From assembly GCA_027257055.1 (NCBI GenBank), contig JAPVLO010000056.1, positions 6,560,501-6,624,500 of the forward strand: a DNA stretch of 64,000 bases. Reading direction: 5' to 3'. Both the position numbers and the translations under genes were made by a program. The notes under the pieces were generated by a model. That model made no database searches and had not been told where the DNA came from. It saw only the letters and a program-made list of their open reading frames with translations. Of the stretch, positions 23,235 through 35,005 are shown in pieces. The DNA is from Cephalopachus bancanus. Its lineage: Eukaryota; Chordata; Mammalia; Primates; Tarsiidae. Every line of letters begins with the position of its first letter. The first letter of the stretch is position 1.

Positions 23235-23245
23235 AAGAAACTGAA

Positions 23246-23503
23246 GCCGGGATCGGTGGCTCAGCCTGTAATCCCGCACCTTTGGGAGGCTGAGGTGAGT
23301 GAATTGCCTGAGTCCATGGGTTCGAGACCCGCCGGGGCAGGCGAGACCTCATCTCTACAATAAATCAAAAAATTAGTCGGGCGTGGTAGTGCGCACCTGT
23401 AATTCCGTCTACTCAGAAGGCTGAGGCGGAAGGATCGCCGGAGCCCAGCGGGTTGAGGCTGCGGTGGCCGGAGCGGCCACTGCACTCCAGTCTGGGTGAC
23501 AGA
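23246..23503 (+). mobile_element. Alu, private lineage, tail lost
   Basis: Starts only 11 bp after the previous Alu. The right arm ends at 'gggtgacag' with no A tail and passes into L1 sequence ('gactttcatgactacc'). A deletion must have removed its tail and 3' target duplication. Confidence 0.93.
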
Positions 23504-25247
23504 CTGGGCACGATTCCGACTTTCATGACTACCACTTCCCTGCTTTCCTTTATAGTTTTATCACCTACATATGTATTCCTGAGCACCACAGTTTGGTTTT
23601 GTCTTGGTTTTTTCTTTCTCTTGCTAGTACTTTATATAAATGGAATCATATACTATACATTCTTCCATGTTTGGCCTCTTTTAATCAATGTTATGTTTGT
23701 GAGATTGATCCATTCTGTTGCAAGTAGCTGTAACTCATTCATTTTTCATTGTTGTGAGATATTACCAAGTGTGAGTTTAGGACCATTTTAGGTATTCAAT
23801 CCACAGGTGATGGACATTTGGATTGTTTCCAGTTTTTAACTAGTTTGCATAATGTAGCTATGAACCTTCTTACACACATTTCTTGGAGCATACTTTTCTG
23901 TTGTATCTATACCTAGGGAATAATTTCAGTCTTAAGAAATCTTATGTTCAACGTTAGTAAATAGGGCCAAATTGTTTTCCATAGTAGTTGAATCAATTTC
24001 ACTACCACAAGCAATATATGAGAATGTCAACTGTTCCTCATTCGCACCAAGAGTTGGATTTTTCAGCCTATTGATTTTAACCTTTCTGGCATCTGTGTGA
24101 TATTTCATTGTGGTTTTAATCTTTATTCCCTGATGACTAATGGGAATATTTTACATATGCATGAGTATTTGAATATCCTCTTTTATGAAGTGCCTATTCA
24201 AGTCTCTTGCCAATCTACCAGATTGGTCATTTTCCTCTTTAAAAAAAAAACAAAAAAAAAACACTAAGAGTTATTTTTCTCTAATCTTGACACAGTCTTT
24301 ATCCATTGTATCTTTTACAAATATCTCCACTCTTTACATTTTCTTAGTGGTGTCCTCAGAGGAAAAGAAGCTCTTAATTTTATGTAATCCACATATCAAT
24401 ATTTCTTTTTAAATGTTGTAGTTTATTTTACCCAACTTAAGAAAAATTTTCCTACCCCAAGGTTGTGAAATTATTGTTGTATGTTATCTTCTAGAAACTT
24501 CACTGTTTTATCTTTCACTTTTAGATCTACAGTGACCTGAAGTGAATGAATGGATGAATGAGTTTATTTTTAGTCTGGTGTGAGGCAGTTAAGTCATTTC
24601 ATTTTTTTTTTTTCCATAAAGATAGCCAACTAACCCACTTTTGGAAAAGACTGCTCTAAAACAACATCTTGTTTTGAATTCAGTGCCATATATGCACAGG
24701 TCTCTTCCCTATTTTATCTTTTTATTTAAGTGGCAATACTACACTGATTTCTGCAGTATTCATATCCAGTGGAGCAAATCCTCCCACTATTCTTCATTAA
24801 GTGTCTTGGCTATTCTTGGCTATTTGCATTAACATATGCATTTAGAATAATCTTTTTAAGTTTCATTTTAAAATTCCAGCTGGGGGTTTCATTAGAAATA
24901 CGTTAAACCAATATTTATAATATTGTATTGTCTGACTATAACACAGTACATGTCTCCTTTATTTAGGCATTTTTATCACAATATTGTTGTATTCTTGCAC
25001 ATGTTTTCTGAGGTTTATTCCTGGGAATTTAAAAGTTTTGATGTAATTTAAAAGATCATTTAAATTTTTTATTGTATTATTTGAGGCTGGCATCTAGAAA
25101 TGCAACGTCTCTGTATATTGATCTTGCATTCAGTGATCTGTTAAACTCACATGGAAATCTAAATAATTCATATGGATTCTGGATTTTCTACATACTCAAT
25201 CATATCATATACAAATGAGAATTCATCTTTTTCCTTTCCAATTCTAA

Positions 25248-25710
25248 TACACTCACACATTGCATAACAACATTTCAGTCAATAACATACTGCATATGTG
25301 CCAGTGGTCCCAAAAGATTATAACAGAGGCAGGACATGATGGCACACTCCCACAGTCCCAACTACTCTGGAGCTGAGACAGGAGGATAGCTTGGACCCGG
25401 AAGTTCGAGGCTGCAGTGAGCTATGACTACATCACTGCACTCCATCCAGCCTCAGCAACAGAAGAAGACTCTATCTCTCAAAAAAATTAACGTTAGAAAA
25501 GAAACAATTGTCTACAGTATTCAGTATGGTACTACATGCTGTATAGGTTTCTAGCCTAGGAGCAAGTGGCTATGCCATACAGCCTGGGTGTGTCATAGGC
25601 TATACCATCTATGCTTGTGTAAATACATTCCATCATATTTACACAATGACAAAATTGCCTAATGCTGCATTTCTTAGAATGTTTTCCTGTCATCTAGCAA
25701 CACATAACTG
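25248..25710 (+). mobile_element. MITE-like DNA transposon (pogo/Tigger-type), copy 1
   Basis: Ends 'actcacacattgcataacaa' and 'tctagcaacacataactg', inside 'gtggtcccaaaagattataa', 'gctgtataggtttctagcc', 'gtgtgtcataggctatacc'. The same family is at 28.7 kb (opposite orientation) and 61.7 kb. No transposase. Split by an Alu monomer. The exact family name is uncertain. Confidence 0.75.
25326..25486 (+). mobile_element. Alu right monomer (FRAM-like) nested in MITE
   Basis: Only a right-arm-type monomer is present ('ggacatgatggcacactccc' ... 'ctgcagtgagctatgac' ... 'cctcagcaacagaagaagac') followed by an A run. Lies inside MITE copy 1, so is younger than it. Confidence 0.8.
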
Positions 25711-25971
25711 TTCGTTTTATTTCATTTGTTCTTCCCAATGTCAAAGTTTTTTACATTTTACCATCAAGTCTGGGGCTTGCAGCTTTTTGTAGCTACTCTT
25801 TTTCTAAATAAGTAAACTCCCTTGTGTTGCTAGTTTGCTAGAATTTTAAAAAATCAAAACTGGATGTTGACATTTATCTGATATTTTTATTTATATATTT
25901 AGGTGGTCATACCATTTGTCTCCTTTTTTTTAATTAATGCAGTATATTCATTGAGTTTTTGTTCATTAGTT

Positions 25972-26273
25972 TGTTTTTTGGTTTTGTTTTTTCTAGTTGG
26001 AATCTCATCCTCACCCAGGCTGGAGTGCAGTGGCATGCTTACAGCCATTGCAGCCTCAAACTACTGGGCTTAGGCAATCCTTCTCCCTCAGCCATCCAAG
26101 TAGCCAGAACTACAGGCATGCGCCACCATGCCCACCTAATTTTTTTGGTTTATTGTAGAGATGAGGCCTCATCAGATTGTCCAGGCTGATCTCGAACCCC
26201 TGGAATCAGGCAATACTCTCACCTCAACCTCCCAAAGTGCTGGGATTACAGACTTGAGTCACCACGCCTGACC
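25972..26273 (-). mobile_element. Alu, antisense, nested in L1M
   Basis: Full dimer from 'agttggaatctcatcctcac' to 'gagtcaccacgcctgacc'. 'attgagtttt' / 'attgagttct' on the two sides is the probable target duplication. Confidence 0.93.
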
Positions 26274-27788
26274 TATTGAGTTCTGAATGTCAAACCAACC
26301 TTGACTTCCTAGAATAAACCTAAATTGGTCATGATTTATGATCCTTTTATATACTGCTAACTTTTGAGCTGGTATTTTACACAGCATTTTTACTATGTTC
26401 ATAAAAGATATCTTTTTTCTTAAACTATCTTCATCAAGTTTTAGTATTAGGGCTATGCAAGCCTCATAGTGTAATACTCTCCCTTTTCCCATTCTGTGGA
26501 AGAAGTTTTCAGAAGATTGGCATTATTTCTTCCTTAAGTGATAGGTAGAATTTGCCAGGAAAGAAATTTAAGTCCATATTTCTTAAAAGTTTTTAAATTA
26601 TGGATTCAATTTCTCTAATAATTGTCAAACCATTTACATTTTCTTTTCTACTATTATTCATTTTGAAAAGTGAATTCACTTTTCAGGGCATTTTCTATTT
26701 CGTCTAAATTTTCAAATATATTTGCTTGTTACTACTATCCTTTCATTAAATTTTTTTATTGCATGCAATGTTGCAATCAAGTCCCTTTTTTATTTTTGAA
26801 ATTAGTTATTTTTCTGTTTTCTTTGTTTGTTTTCATTTCTCCTGTTGCCTTTTTCCCATTGGGGGTTTATCAATTTTATTAGCATTTCAAATAAACTTTC
26901 AGATTTGTTGATCCTCTTTACTCCATGCTTATTTTCTATTTTATTTGTTTCTTTTATCCTTATTATGTCCTACTTTGTATTTCATTTCAATTTAATTTGC
27001 AGTTCTGTCTCTAAATTATTTAAATGAATGACCAGCACAATGCTTTTCAGCCTTTCTCTTTTTCTAACATATGCATTTGAAGCTACAGGCTTTCTGCTGA
27101 GCATGGCTTTAGCCATATCACACAAGTTTGGATATTTTGTACTACTTTTTTAGTTTAAATCATTTTTTAATTCCCATTGTTATTTCTTCTTTGCACTACA
27201 GGACTATATACCTCTATTTATTAATTTCCAGATATTCGAAGATGTCTGATTATCTTTTTGGTACTTGTTTCTAGCTTAATTGCCAGGAGGAAAATTTTTT
27301 TAAAGTTTTAGAGACTTCCTTTATGGTCTAGTAAGTTTTGAATGGGCTTGGGAGAATGAAAATGTATGTTTTGCCATGCTAGGTGCTTTATTCTACACAT
27401 GACCATTAATTTAAATGTGATTATAATATTGCTGAAATTCTCCATATTCTTCCTAATTTTTGGTCTGCAAGTTCAATTAAATACTGAAAGTATTAAAATC
27501 TACCATCATAACCATGAATTAGTCTATTTCATCTTTCAATTCTGTCCATTCTTGCTTTATATATTTTTGTGCTATCGTATTAGGCACATACATTTTCCTA
27601 ATAATTAAAACTTTTTTTAGTGCAAAGTGTGTCTTTTCATCTCTAATAATGCTTTACAATGTGTGTCGCTATAACAGCTATGCTTTGGCTAATTCTTGAG
27701 TCATATATATTTTTCCTTGCCTTCAGTTTTTCTGTATTTTTACTCCTTAGGTTTGTCACTTATAAACATAGCAGATACAGTAATTTTA

Positions 27789-28098
<310 letters not shown>

Positions 28099-28106
28099 TA
28101 ATTTTA

Positions 28107-28745
28107 AAGTTTGTGTCTCATGACTCCTGTATCTGGAGTCCCAATAGGTCTATTTCCATTCCCTCTTGGTTCTGCCAGTTCTTATTCCTGTAATCTTCTT
28201 GTCTCCTTATATGCTTATATAGAATTTGTTCATAGAATTAATTTGAGATCTAGGATGAGGTTACCTTCCCCAGAGAGGATTTCCATTTGTCTCTGCCCTC
28301 AAGCCATAATCACTTCAATCCAGTTTAAAAGCGCTTCAAACCTGAACTTAGCTCCTGTGGGGCCTCTCTATTTCTGGTTCACCCATACTCCCAGGATTCA
28401 GATCTTCCCTGGGTGGCAACTCAGGGCTTCCAGCCTGGGCAGGTCGTGACCTTTAATTTCTGTCCCCTAACCTTCTCCTCAGCTGCCCTCTGTAGAACTG
28501 GCAAATACTTCTAGTGAAAAAGTTAGCCAAATGTTGACCTTACCTGCTGTGCTTCCCCCTTCTCTAAATCCCGGCCAGGTATTTCTTCATTACCTTGCTA
28601 GTTCTCCAGTACCTTCATGCAGATACTTTTGTCTGTTCATTAGCTTTTCTCATTGTCCTCAGTGGTATGGTCAATTCAAACTATTTTATCCACCATTGCT
28701 AGATAGACGAACAAATCTTCTCTATCCATTTTGGCTTGTAATATA
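28107..28745. other. Old repeat-like sequence, unassigned
   Basis: 'ctcatgactcctgtatctgg', 'ccattccctcttggttctgc' and 'ccccagagaggatttccatt' look repeat-derived, possibly another part of an antisense LINE, but I cannot name it. The 112-codon frame at 28111-28449 is not supported as coding. Confidence 0.3.
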
Positions 28746-28746
28746 T

Positions 28747-29115
28747 AGTCATGTGTAGCTTAACAACAGGGATGCATTTGGAGAAATGCTTCCTTAGGCA
28801 ATTTCATCATTGTGTGAACATCATAGAGCATATTTACACAAACCCGGATAGCCTACTACACACCTAGGCTATAAGGTATAGCTCATTTTTCTTTGGCTAC
28901 AGACTTGTACAGCATGTTACTATCCTGAATACTGTAAGCAATTGCAACACAGTGGTATTTGTATATCTAAACACATCTAAGCATAGAAAAGGCAATGCAC
29001 TATGCTATGATGTAAAAACCACTATGACATCACTAGGCACCAGGAATTTTTCAGCTCCATTATTGTCTTACAGGAGCACCGTCCTACATGCAGTCATTAT
29101 GTGATGCGTGACTGT
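28747..29115 (-). mobile_element. MITE-like DNA transposon, copy 2, complete
   Basis: About 369 bp with imperfect terminal inverted repeats: 'agtcatgtgtagcttaa' at the left against 'agtcacgcatcacataa' (reverse complement of the right end), 13 of 17 alike. Flanked by 'ta'-type dinucleotides at the left. Uninterrupted, so it serves as the reference for the two broken copies. Confidence 0.78.
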
Positions 29116-29124
29116 CGATAATAA

Positions 29125-29725
29125 TTTACATTATTTTCTTGTGTTTTCTTATTATGATTACTTTCTTATTATAAAAGTTATTCTTTCCTGCTTTTAAAAA
29201 TCTAGATAGTACAAGCATAGAAGGAAAAAAATCATATCATTTTACCTTTCTGAGATTTATTTCCTGCTTGTCTCTTTTCTATGCATACATACAAACATTT
29301 TTAACAAAAATAAGATCACTGTGTTTACTATCTTATAACAAAATGTATTAATTTAATATATCACATCTTCATAATCACATAGTAGTCTAGTGTATGTACA
29401 TACCACAATTCATTGAAACAATCCTTTAGAATGGAACATCCAATTTTTTCCAATTGTTCAACACTATAAAACCACCATCATAAACATAATTTTGCCAAAT
29501 ATTTGAACAGTTCATGATTATTTCTTTGGGATAAGTTCTTAGAGGTGGAATTGCTGGTCAGAAGACATAAGGCATGTATACATTGCCAAGTCGTCCTCTA
29601 GGAGAATACTATCAATGTATACTTCCACCAGCAGTGTTTGAGAGTGACATTACTCATGTCTAAGCAGTAGATTTGCCATTTTTAAACTATTTAAAAGGCA
29701 TTTTTTCTATCCTGCTTTTTGCCAC
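29125..29725 (-). mobile_element. L1M/HAL1-like LINE, antisense
   Basis: 'ccacaattcattgaaacaat', 'gattatttctttgggataag', 'tagaggtggaattgctggtc', 'cttccaccagcagtgtttga' match the antisense 3' ORF2/UTR region of old L1s. Confidence 0.7.
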
Positions 29726-30039
29726 GATTGTGACTTTGATTTCTCCCCTGATCGGGAAAATAAGCCATCAGTTTGGCAACTGGAGGGATTTAGAAGCTTA
29801 GTAATTAGAGCCCAACCACTTCCTCTCCTGAGAGCCTGTATTAAAGCTGGTCACCAGAGAGGATGACTGACTTTCAGCCCTCCAGTGGCCAAAGTAGGGC
29901 TCCTCTTTCTGGTGGGGTAGACACATACCCGCTATTAAAAAACAGAGAAGGTAAATGAGTAGAAAACTTCCTTCTGCAGTCCAGGGGACCCAAAAATTAG
30001 TACAGTAACTGTGCAACACTCTAAAATAGACAAATCTTT

Positions 30040-30525
30040 ATTTGAATTCCCCATTCCCTTCAGAGTAAAGTCCAACTTCCTCACCACGACTTTTTGAGAT
30101 GGGGTCTGTGCCTAACTCTCCTGCCGAGACCTCCTCCACCCCCAACGTACACTTTAACAGCCAGCAATATTGACCTTCTCTTAATTCCCAGAAAGACATG
30201 CTTTCTTCTTCTCCCCACAGATGGACAATGTCCTTTGCATGGAATGCCCATCTTCTGCTCACTACCAACTCCAATTTATTCTTCAGATTTCAGCTCAGGT
30301 GTCTCCTCTGCTAGAAAACCTCCCAAAACTCCCACAGGAGTCACTCCTATCTTGTAACACTTCCTGGTCATCTCTGTCACAACACCTAATTCTCTGCACT
30401 GTCCTTCCGCTTGTCACTCTATCAAGAACACATGATGTCAGGGGCTATGTCCTATTTCTTCTTACACCCTGAATTTTGTGCCTGGAAAGTAAGAGGTACT
30501 AGAAAAATGCTTGTTAAATGAAGAC
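30040..30525 (+). mobile_element. L2 LINE, long 3' region
   Basis: Best L2 in the window: 'cagagtaaagtccaacttcc', 'ggaatgcccatcttctg', 'cagatttcagctcaggtgtc', 'ctctgcactgtccttccgct', 'tgtgcctggaaagtaagagg', 'aatgcttgttaaatgaag'. The short frames in it are not genes. Confidence 0.78.
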
Positions 30526-30707
30526 TTTTCTTCTATAGACATTGTGTCACTCATTTTCACAAATCCAGGACTTTATTTTTATTCAAGAAAATGCAGCCTA
30601 AAATTCCTGTTTCCACTGAGTAATAGTTGAATATAGTTAAATAACATTCAAGAATAATAAAACCAAGAAGGATGTAAGTAAGCACATTTCTTACTTAGAA
30701 ATAAAGC

Positions 30708-30848
30708 CAAGTTCTTTATTTTTATGGTAGAGAAACTCAATTTCAGGGAGATGGAGGGACTTATCCAAGGTCATACTGTAAGTTCTTATCAGAGATAGAA
30801 TGAGAATGCAGGACTTCTGATTTCTAGGCCAATATGCTTCCCAGTAAA
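30708..30848 (-). mobile_element. MIR fragment, antisense
   Basis: 'gagaaactcaatttcaggga', 'cttatccaaggtcatactg', 'ctgatttctaggccaatatg' fit reversed MIR. Confidence 0.6.
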
Positions 30849-31129
30849 TTAAGGATCTTAAGAGCAATGTCCCAGAGGATATAGCCCTTAACTCACAGAA
30901 GAGAACCCATCCTGGAGAGAGCTGGCATCTCACGTCTTTTGCTTCATCCATCCACCAACACTGAGAAAAGTGATATTCTGCAATATCAACATGGAGAAAA
31001 GGCCACGGTTCTCTGTGTATTTTACGAGGATTTGGCCCTATGTTCATTAGTGCACATCCTCTTAAAGGTGTTGCAGCCCAATTTCAGTCTTTTTTGAAGC
31101 TGAAGAAATGAAAACACTAAGCCACATAT

Positions 31130-31385
31130 GCCTTTTATTTTAGTTTTGTACAAATGTATGGGGTATACATGCAATTTGGTTACATGGATGGATTGTGTAG
31201 TGGTCCAGCCAGGCTTTCAGGGTGTCCCTCTCCCGAATAACATACATGGTACCCATTAACTAATCTCTCATCTTCCCTCTCACCCTCTCACTCTTCCAGT
31301 CTCCGTTGTTCATCATTCCACTCTCTGCATCCGCGTGTACACGTTCTTTAGCACCTACTTATGAGTGAGAACATGTGATATTTGG
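31130..31385 (-). mobile_element. L1 3' end, antisense
   Basis: 'ggggtatacatgcaatttgg' and 'cttatgagtgagaacatgtg' are the antisense L1 3' UTR/ORF2 end seen in primate-age L1s; the same 'tgagtgagaacatgtgat' occurs in the 6.3 kb copy. No ORF2 domain remains. Confidence 0.75.
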
Positions 31386-31664
31386 CACACACGGGTTTTA
31401 AACAAGGTATTGATGAAATCAAAACTTAGTTTTAAATGTTTACTTTTCTTGGTTTAGTTGCTGTTGCAGCATTACCCTGTGGAAATAACAGGTATCTGTT
31501 TCTGGGATGTATCATGACACAAACTGATAAATTCAACAAAGATATCTACCCGTTCACTCACTTTTAGACTACAATTATGCTACTTTAGGTTTATTTCTAG
31601 AGATTATCAGAAAATAAAATCGTTAGAAATATTAAATTATGAAGGCCATGGCCTAATCCATGGC

Positions 31665-31930
31665 ACGGTGCAGTCTAGTGGCAAACAGCAGCGCCTCCAG
31701 GGTCAGACTATCTGCGTTTGGGTCCACGACTTCGGGCCAACTTCGCGCACACGACTCAGCATGTCTGCCCCCGAGCTTCCTCATCTGGAGAATGGGGTTG
31801 ATGGCAGTACATTTCAGATGACTGGGCTGAGGATTAAATGAGATAATACCGGTACAGTGCTTAGAAAGACCAGTCCCAGGCACATGGGAAGGCTTGGTTA
31901 TTATAGAAGCAGCTCTATAAATAAATGTTA
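31665..31930 (+). mobile_element. MIR, near full length
   Basis: 'gtctagtggcaaacagcag', 'cgtttgggtccacgacttc', 'gagcttcctcatctggaga', 'tgaggattaaatgagataat' and 'cagtcccaggcacatggg' follow MIR in order. Confidence 0.78.
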
Positions 31931-31939
31931 AAAGGAAAT

Positions 31940-32615
31940 AATCAACAGACCTCTGTGGGGGTAGGAATTAGCTGCTCTTGCCCCCAAAATGCAAACTTCC
32001 TGCTACTGGAACAATTTTAAGGAACAGAGCATATCCCCACTGATTCCCTGAAATATTCTGCCACACACGAGACCTATGAAAGGAAACTGGATGAAATACA
32101 GGCATTAAATGTTATCACATAACCATCCATAAATTCTGGGTTCCCACAAAGCAGATCTTCCGCATCGTAATTAAGGGTTTGAAAGTCAAATGATTTAAGT
32201 GCTAGTTTTAATTACCGCTTGGTGAACTTTAGTGTGTTAGAATTGTCACAACTTTCCTTAAGGATTACTCTGAAGCCAGGCAATACAGTGGGAAATTATT
32301 AACTCCTACTTTGGTACGGCAATTATCTGTATTACAAGGTTTATGCAATTAGCTGTTTAAGATGTCATTATATTTTGCCATCTGGTACACAGGAGTTTAT
32401 GCATAGGAACAGGCACGTGTTGAAGTGATTTTCACTATAGGACTTGTTCTCAACCCAAGTCATCTCTCTAATGAGGGGAAGTTGCCGTGCACCGAACATT
32501 AGTGGCAGGTGCACACTATCGAGCTTCATTTTCATCGAAGACCTTCATTTTTCCATTTTAAAGTACGCTGCACAAGTGCTGGAAAATTAATTAGTCGTTC
32601 GCAATTGAACAACGC
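31940..32615. promoter_or_regulatory. Candidate ultraconserved-like element beside CpG island A
   Basis: Repeat-free, AT-rich with three TAATTA palindromes (32168-32173, 32209-32214, 32588-32593), an NKX-type TTAAGTG (32195-32201) and several ATTA cores. It directly abuts CpG island A. The combination of homeodomain-site density and promoter proximity is typical of developmental enhancers or of the 5' region of developmental noncoding RNAs. Conservation itself is not tested. Confidence 0.5.
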
Positions 32616-32904
32616 CTGCAGACACGTTCCTTAGCGCTTGAGGGGGGTGGGGGGACTCGGCTTCGGGGGGGCCGCCTCCTCCTCCTCCCCACGCGGACGG
32701 CTGCCAGGGACCCTCGTGCGGGGCAAAGCCAGGGCGCGAGCCCCCCGCGCAGAGGGACAGCGCGCCTCTGCGCTCGGCCAGGGAGGGGGCGCCGCGGCGT
32801 GTCGCCCCTCCCATCCCCCCCAGACCCCACCCCCGAGATCCCGACGCGACCTGGTCGCCGCGCCTGTCCCGGAGCGCGGGTCCTCGACCCAAGCGCATTA
32901 AAAC

Positions 32905-32921
32905 GGCGCCCTCTGGTGTCC
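32905..32921 (-). promoter_or_regulatory. Candidate CTCF site in CpG island A
   Basis: The plus strand reads GGCGCCCTCTGGTGTCC, against the antisense CTCF motif AGCGCCMYCTGGTGGCC. The T at the fourth position from the end is the main departure from the core, so the motif on the minus strand is CACCAGAGGGCGCC. Island-internal and near-consensus. Confidence 0.55.
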
Positions 32922-33482
32922 ACTCGCGGCGGCCGGGTAAAAAAGAAAAACAGAAAGGAAAAGCAGAGACTTCGGGGGGCCGAGTCCGACTCACCACCCG
33001 GTTTGGCACACTGAGGGCTCGCCACCCCTCCCCCAAGGGGCTTGAGAGCAGCCGTCGGGGACCACGATCGCCGCCGGGGCGACGGGCTCGACAGACGCCC
33101 AGTCCTCGTCCCCACGCGAGATTCCCGGGTCACAAACAGGCACGTGTGCCTCTGGGATCTAAAATAAAATGTAAGACCAAAATGTTAGCAAAAGCTTAAA
33201 AAGATAGTTAACTAAGTACATCAGTGAAGTGCCCGGCCCCTCGGAGGACGCTGGCGTCTGCAGCCCCGCGGTCGTGCAGAGGTGGGGGAGGCGCGGTGGC
33301 CCCCGCCCCCACCCCCTGCCCGCATCCCGGGCGCCAGGAGAGCCCGGGGCGCCGGCGTGGAGGGCTTGGGGGCCCCGAAGGCAGGAAGGAAAGGAGCCCC
33401 GAATCGGGACGGCGGCGCGGAGGCGGGCTCCCGCCCCAGGCCCGACCTCGGCCCGCCTGCGCGGTGGCCGCGGAGAAGCTCC

Positions 33483-33510
33483 GGGGGGGGGGGGAGGCCC
33501 AAGGGGGGGG
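33483..33510 (+). repeat. G-run pair (G12 and G8), G-quadruplex-prone
   Basis: Runs of 12 and 8 guanines separated by 8 bases in CpG island A. Long G runs are also prone to sequencing error, so their exact lengths are uncertain. Confidence 0.8.
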
Positions 33511-33798
33511 CTCGAGGCCTCCCCCGCCCCAAGCTTCCCGTGGGGGCTTTGTCGGTGGGTTCTGTCTTGAGTCGCCGCAGGGCCGAGCCGTCCCGGAAAG
33601 GCGCGCGGGCGCCTCGCCGAGCCGCCCCGCGCTGCCATTGAAATGTGACACTGACGAACGAGCGGGGCTCTGCTCTCTTGGCGAGAGCGCGGAGTCGCCG
33701 ACGGCCAGCGGCGGCCCCGGGTTCCCTGGGAAACGTCCTCCCCGCACCCCACCCTGCCCCCACCGCTGGCCCCACTGCGCGCCTCCCCCGTCCCCCCG

Positions 33799-33837
33799 AC
33801 ACACACACGCGCGCGCGCGCGCGCGCGCCCTCACGTG
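33799..33837. repeat. (AC)n(GC)n alternating tract with adjacent E-box
   Basis: 33799-33828 is 30 bp of almost perfect purine-pyrimidine alternation, five AC then about ten GC/CG units, the classical Z-DNA-forming type. Four bases later comes the palindromic E-box CACGTG (33832-33837), the USF/MYC-type site common in CpG promoters. Confidence 0.85.
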
Positions 33838-34569
33838 TTTCCTCTCTCCAGTCCGAGTGCCAAGCTCAGCTCAGCTCCAGGAGGATCGGGTGGTGGCGGG
33901 AAAGAACGCTCTGGCCGCGGGGAAGTTGGGGTTTGTGGGGCCGAGTCGACAAAGTCGCCCCTTGAGCCTTTTGCGTTGAGGCTCCGGTGGCCGCCTCGGG
34001 CCTTTTGCGTGCGAGGCTGGAGCGGGTGACGGTGAGGGGACGGCCGAACCTGGCCCCTTGGGTCCGGCTCCTGCACCGCCTTTGTTGGGGGCCTGGGTGG
34101 GGGAGAGGAGGGAGGGAGGCCCCTGTCTCAGGGGCAGCCGGCATCTATTTCTGCAGAGGCGAGAGCGTGTGAAGCCCTGGACCAGGCACCCCGGCGGTGC
34201 CTGAGAATGCAAGCAGGGTCTTGCCGGCGGTCTAGAGAGAGTAAAACTCAAGAAAAGGGAGGAAGTGGTCTGCTTAAGCATCTAAGGACGTGCAAAGAAA
34301 GTATGGGTGAAATTGGAACTGGCTGTTGGAGTTTCAGAACACCCGTACGTGGACATCCCCGCAAAGCAAGTCCACGGCCGTTCTGAGGTGGCTCCACGCA
34401 GGCCCCGCCCAGGAAACAGATGATAAAGTTTGAGATATGATGCCAGGAAAGAGGGCCAATCATTCGCACTGGAAGAGAAAGTTGGACAAGTAAACAATGC
34501 CCAGATTGAGAAGGCTGAGGGGCCTGGAGTTGACTGGATAAAATAAGAAAAGCATGTGCTTTGGGGCTG

Positions 34570-34713
34570 GACCGGCACAGAGGCCTCCCTATCTATACCT
34601 CTTACGAATTGTAACTGAGTTTCTGTTTCCCTCTGTGAAATGGGGGAATTATGCCTTGAAGTTGTGAGGGTTACACCAGGGTAAAAGGGACCATGTCCTT
34701 GGCCCTAAGTACA
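34570..34713 (+). mobile_element. MIR fragment, cut by an Alu
   Basis: 'gaattgtaactgagtttctg', 'ttccctctgtgaaatggggg' and 'gttgtgagggttacacc' fit the MIR core. The right end is broken by the following Alu. Confidence 0.5.
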
Positions 34714-35005
34714 TTTTTTTTCAAGTTGGAGTCTCACTCTTGTCGCCCAGGCTGGAGTCCAGGGGCACACTCACAACCACCGCAGCCTCGACCTGCAGGG
34801 ACTGAGGCGATCCCTCCACCTCAGCCTTCCAAACAGCTGGAACGACAGACACATGCCACCACGCCCGGCTAGTTTTTGTGATTTATTGTAGAGATGAGGT
34901 CTCACCAAGTTGCCCAGGCTGGTCTCGAACCCCCGGGCTCAGGCAATCCTCTTGCCTCAGCCTCCCAAAGTGCTGGGATTACAGGCTGAGCCACCACACC
35001 CAGCC
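34714..35005 (-). mobile_element. Alu, antisense
   Basis: Dimer from 'caagttggagtctcactctt' to 'gagccaccacacccagcc', with 'aagtacattt' / 'aatacattta' as target duplication. The only Alu between 31.9 and 37.0 kb. Confidence 0.95.

Larger units (their letters stand above)
22790..27788 (-). mobile_element. L1M element, antisense, several kb, heavily interrupted
   Basis: From the 3' UTR ('ccaccatctagctcaagaaa') through the ORF2 3' part ('tggacatttggattgtttcc', 'ggcatctgtgtgatatttc', 'ctcttttatgaagtgccta') to upstream ORF2 ('gaagctacaggctttctgct', 'gctttagccatatcacacaa', 'agatgtctgattatctt') the order matches antisense L1. It is full of stops, so ORF2 is dead. Later insertions: Alus 22982-23503, MITE 25248-25710, Alu 25972-26273. 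The exact left and right ends are unclear. Confidence 0.75.
32616..34200. promoter_or_regulatory. CpG island A, promoter-like
   Basis: Long GC- and CpG-dense block with no transposon. Such islands usually mark promoters of housekeeping or developmental genes. Frames up to 251 codons (33224-33979 plus; 33159-33806 minus) exist on both strands with Pro/Arg/Gly/Ala-rich low complexity, the expected artefact of stop-poor GC DNA. No TATA box, 5' splice site or conserved N-terminus can be defended, so neither transcription start nor direction is assigned. Confidence 0.82.

Noticed and set aside
22982..23503. Tandem Alu pair as the product of the same unequal crossover seen at 53 kb
   Set aside because: The two Alus share no duplicated spacer, and the first has its own short target duplication. 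Two separate insertions plus deletions fit better.
33159..33979. Overlapping open frames of up to 251 codons on both strands in CpG island A
   Set aside because: Several frames on both strands are open at once because the DNA is GC-rich and stop-poor. The translations are low-complexity Pro/Arg/Gly/Ala with no domain or family resemblance.
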